Shown in pieces: positions 61,539 through 64,000 of a stretch of DNA of 64,000 nucleotides. The first letter of the stretch is position 1. Each line of letters begins with the position of its first letter. The stretch is from positions 4,051,001-4,115,000 of the forward strand of contig NZ_CP121634.1 of NCBI RefSeq assembly GCF_029714945.1. The letters are read 5' to 3'. The notes beneath the pieces were generated by a model. That model was given only the letters and a program-made list of their open reading frames with translations. It was not told the origin of the DNA and searched no databases. A program made the position numbers and the translations under genes. This DNA comes from Bradyrhizobium sp. CIAT3101. Lineage in GTDB: Bacteria > Pseudomonadota > Alphaproteobacteria > Rhizobiales > Xanthobacteraceae.

Positions 61539-62117
61539 TTGGACAAGGCGCCGGATGCGTTCCGAACCATCAGCGAAGTAGCGCAGGAACTCGACATTCC
61601 GCAGCACGTGCTGCGGTTCTGGGAGACGCGATTCTCCCAGATCAAGCCGATGAAGCGCAGCGGCGGCCGCCGCTACTACCGCCCCGACGACGTCGATCTG
61701 CTCAAGGGCATCCGCCGTCTGCTCTACGGAGAGGGCTACACCATCCGCGGGGTGCAGCGGATCCTGAAAGAGCACGGCGTCAAGTCGGTGCAGGGCCTCG
61801 CCGACGGCTCGGCCGCGGTCTCGTTCGGGGCGATCGAGGACGCCATCGGCGCGAGCCTGATGGAGCCGGACGACGAGCCGCCCATCAAGGGCATCACCGA
61901 TGCCGACGATGACGACTACCAGGGCGACGAAGAGGAGGGCATCGACTTCCGCTTCACGGAGGTCGACGACGAGGAGATCCTCACCACCTTCCGCAAGGGC
62001 GGCTCCCCTGCCGCGCCGGCCGGCCCCAGCGCGCTGGACCGGGAGCGGCTGGAACGGGTGCTTGCCGACCTCGTCGCCTGCAAGGACATGCTCGATCAGG
62101 CGATGAAGGACGCCTGA
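61539..62117 (+). CDS. MerR-family transcriptional regulator
   Basis: A 192-residue regulator beginning at a TTG. The winged-helix reads '[20 protein letters not shown]', '[20 protein letters not shown]' and '[20 protein letters not shown]'. The middle is acidic and without cysteines, so not a metal sensor. C-terminal helix '[19 protein letters not shown]'. It follows ihfA by 24 bases; this pairing is common, its role unknown. Confidence 0.9.
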   Translation: MDKAPDAFRTISEVAQELDIPQHVLRFWETRFSQIKPMKRSGGRRYYRPDDVDLLKGIRRLLYGEGYTIRGVQRILKEHGVKSVQGLADGSAAVSFGAIEDAIGASLMEPDDEPPIKGITDADDDDYQGDEEEGIDFRFTEVDDEEILTTFRKGGSPAAPAGPSALDRERLERVLADLVACKDMLDQAMKDA

Positions 62118-62227
62118 CCGGCCTTTTGGTCCACTTGGTGGTCCATTCCGGGGGCTTTCGGCGAAGACACCAAAATGGTGCCGGTCGCCTTGCGCAAAGC
62201 AGCGATCCTAGCTAATGGAACGACGTT

Positions 62228-62305
62228 CGGAGCGTGGCGCAGCCCGGTTAGCGCACTAGTCTGGGAGACTAGGGGTCGGAGGTTCAAATCCTCTCGCTCC
62301 GACCA
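62228..62305 (+). tRNA. tRNA-Pro (anticodon GGG)
   Basis: Acceptor stem cggagcg/cgctccg, D-arm gcgcagcccggttagcgc, anticodon hairpin ctagt-ctGGGag-actag, T-arm ggaggttcaaatcctct and encoded CCA. First base pair C1-G72 is the proline identity form. The 3' end borders an integrase-bearing region, so it probably serves as the attachment site of an island. Confidence 0.95.
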
Positions 62306-62316
62306 TTTTACTCAAT

Positions 62317-62379
62317 GTTTACAATGTCGCTTGGAGGCGGTCGGTTTACATCGGACCACCCGTTTACAAGCGGTTTACA
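62317..62379 (+). repeat. Four GTTTACA direct repeats beside tRNA-Pro
   Basis: gtttaca occurs at 62317-62323, 62344-62350, 62362-62368 and 62373-62379, all in the same orientation, starting 12 bases after tRNA-Pro. Spacing of 27, 18 and 11 bases suggests protein binding sites, likely arm-type sites for the nearby recombinase or a directionality factor. Confidence 0.7.
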
Positions 62380-62533
62380 ATTCTGTTCTGTGATCGTTTC
62401 TAGACAGCGCGCGTTGCTCCAGTGTTGTGGGCGGCTACTGTTGGCGCGGTATCAACGCGAATCATTGCCCTTCACTTGATCGCGTGCATCGCTGTCCGCG
62501 TGGTCCTGCGCACACGACGATGTCAGGAGTCCC

Positions 62534-63313
62534 GTGAAGTCCGAGCTGAAACCAGCCTTGCGGCGCGAATGGCGGCCTCTGTCGAAGACGGAAGCCGCGC
62601 CGTCACCGGAGCCCCGTCCCGATCCCATGGGCCGCTGGGTCGCATGGTCCACCATCGCCAATACGGTCCTGACGTCGCTGATCGGCGGCGCGGCAGCCTA
62701 CGTCGCCTACCAGGCTTATCTCGCGACGCAGGGGCAATTCGCCGAGGCGCGCTTGGCCAATCGACCGTGGATCACGGCAGAGCCGTCCGCAAAATCGTTC
62801 GAGCTGTCGTTTGGTTATGATGGCAACAACACAGTCCTTCGCGTCCCGCTGAAGCTGCGCAACATCGGCCATTCCCCGGCACAATTCGCATGGATATCCA
62901 AGGAGCTTTACGACACCCGGCAAGTCTCCGGCGGCTCACGCACGGCGCCGATGGTTGCGCAGCAACGGTCGCTTTGCCGCGACGATCCGACGTCTTGGAC
63001 GCCCTATTTAAGCCTGTTTCCCGATCAGGAGACGGTGCAGAACTCGGAATTCTTCGTGCTCAACCAATATCTTGATGAGCATCCGAGACCGGGCTGGAAG
63101 AAGACCGACGACGTTGTCGTGACGCTGATCGGCTGTGTGCGATATCTCGACAGCAGCGGGACCGCGCATCACACCTATTTCGCCTACGATCTCCTTCCGG
63201 CGAACAAGGACGGGTCACCGGTCAGTTTTCAAGGCCGCGGCATCGACATCTTCAAGACGAAGCTCGTCACCTATACGGCCGCGCAGGAAGCCGGCCTGTT
63301 CTTTGCCGATTGA
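62534..63313 (+). CDS. One-pass membrane protein of unknown function
   Basis: A 259-residue protein from a GTG with caggag nine bases before. N-terminal 35 residues are polar, then one membrane span 'IANTVLTSLIGGAAAYVAYQ', then 'RLANRPWITAE', a soluble beta-rich domain ('LRVPLKLRNIGHSPAQFAWI') of about 190 residues. This layout, with a 'NRPW' step after the span and a 'N-G-SPA' strand, recurs in mobile-element cargo proteins of unknown function. It lies between tRNA-Pro and the recombinase, so is the first cargo gene of the putative island. No catalytic motif seen. Confidence 0.75.
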   Translation: MKSELKPALRREWRPLSKTEAAPSPEPRPDPMGRWVAWSTIANTVLTSLIGGAAAYVAYQAYLATQGQFAEARLANRPWITAEPSAKSFELSFGYDGNNTVLRVPLKLRNIGHSPAQFAWISKELYDTRQVSGGSRTAPMVAQQRSLCRDDPTSWTPYLSLFPDQETVQNSEFFVLNQYLDEHPRPGWKKTDDVVVTLIGCVRYLDSSGTAHHTYFAYDLLPANKDGSPVSFQGRGIDIFKTKLVTYTAAQEAGLFFAD

Positions 63314-63326
63314 TGGCAAAGCAACT

Positions 63327-64000
63327 TCAACGGCGCTTATCGCGATATTCCTCGAGCTTCGCGATCGCATTCGCCGCTAGCACTCCGCGGCGCGCGAGAT
63401 AAAGATCAATCACCTTCTGCGCCTTGTCGACGCTCCAGCACAACGCCTCGGCAATCTCGGGAGCCGTCGCGCCAGCCTCGGCGAGTAGCGTCGCGGCCGT
63501 GCCGCGGTTGTCGTGAAAGTTGAGATCGGCGGTTTTGACGAAGTCCGGGTCGGCGGCGATCGCTTCGGCATTGATGACGTCGAGCTTGTTGCAGTCCTCG
63601 CGCCAGTGCTCGTTGAAATAACGCTTCGCGTAGGCCTTGCCGGTCGGCGTCAGCATGACCAAAGCGCCGGCCTTGGTTTCCTTCAGCGCGTCCAGATGTG
63701 CCTTTAGCTCGCGGGTGGCCGGAATCCAGAGAAGCTTGCCGGTCTTAGTTGAGCGGATCTGCACGCGCTGCCCGTCATAGCGTGTCCAGGGAAACTTGCG
63801 AACATCGCTCGCGCGCATCGCAGTGTTGCGAACCATGATCATCGCTGTTGCCATGGCCGGCCGCGCGGTTTGGATGAACTGCTGCTGCAACTGCTCCGGC
63901 CAAGTCAGATCCGATCGGTGGCTCTTGTAGAGCCGCCCGAACGTGTCGAGTGGGTTAAACTTGATAACTGCCTTTTCCTTCGCATAGGACAGCACGCGCG
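63327..64000 (-). CDS. Tyrosine recombinase/integrase (C-terminal part)
   Basis: The frame is open to the right edge, so the N-terminal arm-binding and core-binding domains are cut off. The visible 224 residues hold the catalytic domain: Arg in 'NTAMRASDVRK', Lys in 'STKTGKLLW', the His-x-x-Arg box in 'NFHDNRGTAATLLAEAG', Trp at the second His position in 'EALCWSVDKA' and the nucleophile Tyr in 'IDLYLARRG'. It reads toward tRNA-Pro, the usual orientation of a phage-type integrase at an island end. Activity looks intact on the visible part. Confidence 0.9.
   Translation of the reverse strand, partial: RVLSYAKEKAVIKFNPLDTFGRLYKSHRSDLTWPEQLQQQFIQTARPAMATAMIMVRNTAMRASDVRKFPWTRYDGQRVQIRSTKTGKLLWIPATRELKAHLDALKETKAGALVMLTPTGKAYAKRYFNEHWREDCNKLDVINAEAIAADPDFVKTADLNFHDNRGTAATLLAEAGATAPEIAEALCWSVDKAQKVIDLYLARRGVLAANAIAKLEEYRDKRR

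Noticed and set aside
62317..62379. Possible CRISPR array
   Set aside because: The repeated unit is only seven bases with uneven spacing, far too short for CRISPR; no array is seen in the window.

Overview
The window is a gene-dense, high-GC stretch of an alphaproteobacterial chromosome, most likely Bradyrhizobium or a close relative. That assignment is inferred from the porin with a 'DLPVKAKA' mature start and a conserved two-cysteine N-terminal region, the aspartate-rich (magnesium-type) HemB, the LdtR-type MarR regulator, a DUF3551 secreted protein, and several families of long intergenic palindromes of the kind seen in Bradyrhizobium genomes. Nearly all of it is housekeeping core.

Layout, left to right. 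1-4.4 kb: the end of a nitronate-monooxygenase-like gene, then gatC, gatA and gatB with a small unknown gene in each gap. 4.4-7.2 kb: a gene-poor stretch with a 30-residue lysine-rich protein, a decayed IS66 transposase and two small unknown genes. 7.3-9.9 kb: tRNA-Ser(GCT) and an abundant-type porin with a strong terminator. 10.3-17.7 kb: a soluble lytic transglycosylase, dapA, mscL, smpB, a peroxiredoxin, a family-5 uracil-DNA glycosylase overlapping a NYN-domain gene, and rpoZ. 17.8-28.2 kb: a bifunctional (p)ppGpp enzyme, pdxJ, acpS, lepB, rnc, era, a membrane protein, recO, a small secreted protein and parC.

28.4-43.6 kb is more accessory: an orphan peptide-type solute-binding protein paired with a GMC oxidoreductase, a DUF3551 protein, a chromate operon (rhodanese-ChrB fusion plus ChrA), a secreted lactonase-like metallo-beta-lactamase fold protein, three transporters (DMT and two MFS), a class III nucleotide cyclase, the manganese importer mntH with a candidate operator, the N-degron enzyme bpt and an RDD membrane protein. 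43.8-53.3 kb: hemB, a DUF6163-like protein, ldtR with two small genes, glyA, nrdR, and the riboflavin/thiamine run ribD-ribE-ribH-nusB-thiL. 53.5-62.1 kb: a potassium-independent type proton-pumping pyrophosphatase, an orphan Bug-type binding protein, bamE, a cytochrome bc1 assembly chaperone, a YceD-like protein, plsX, fabH, ihfA and a MerR regulator.

At 62.2 kb is an intact tRNA-Pro(GGG). Just downstream lie four GTTTACA direct repeats, a one-pass membrane protein of unknown function, and a tyrosine recombinase running off the right edge and reading back towards the tRNA. This looks like the left boundary of an integrated genomic island and is the best place in the window to look for something undescribed; only its first 1.7 kb is visible. 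Intergenic space carries at least eight inverted-repeat elements, mostly between convergent genes or after a gene end, and two copies of a separate 52-bp repeat.
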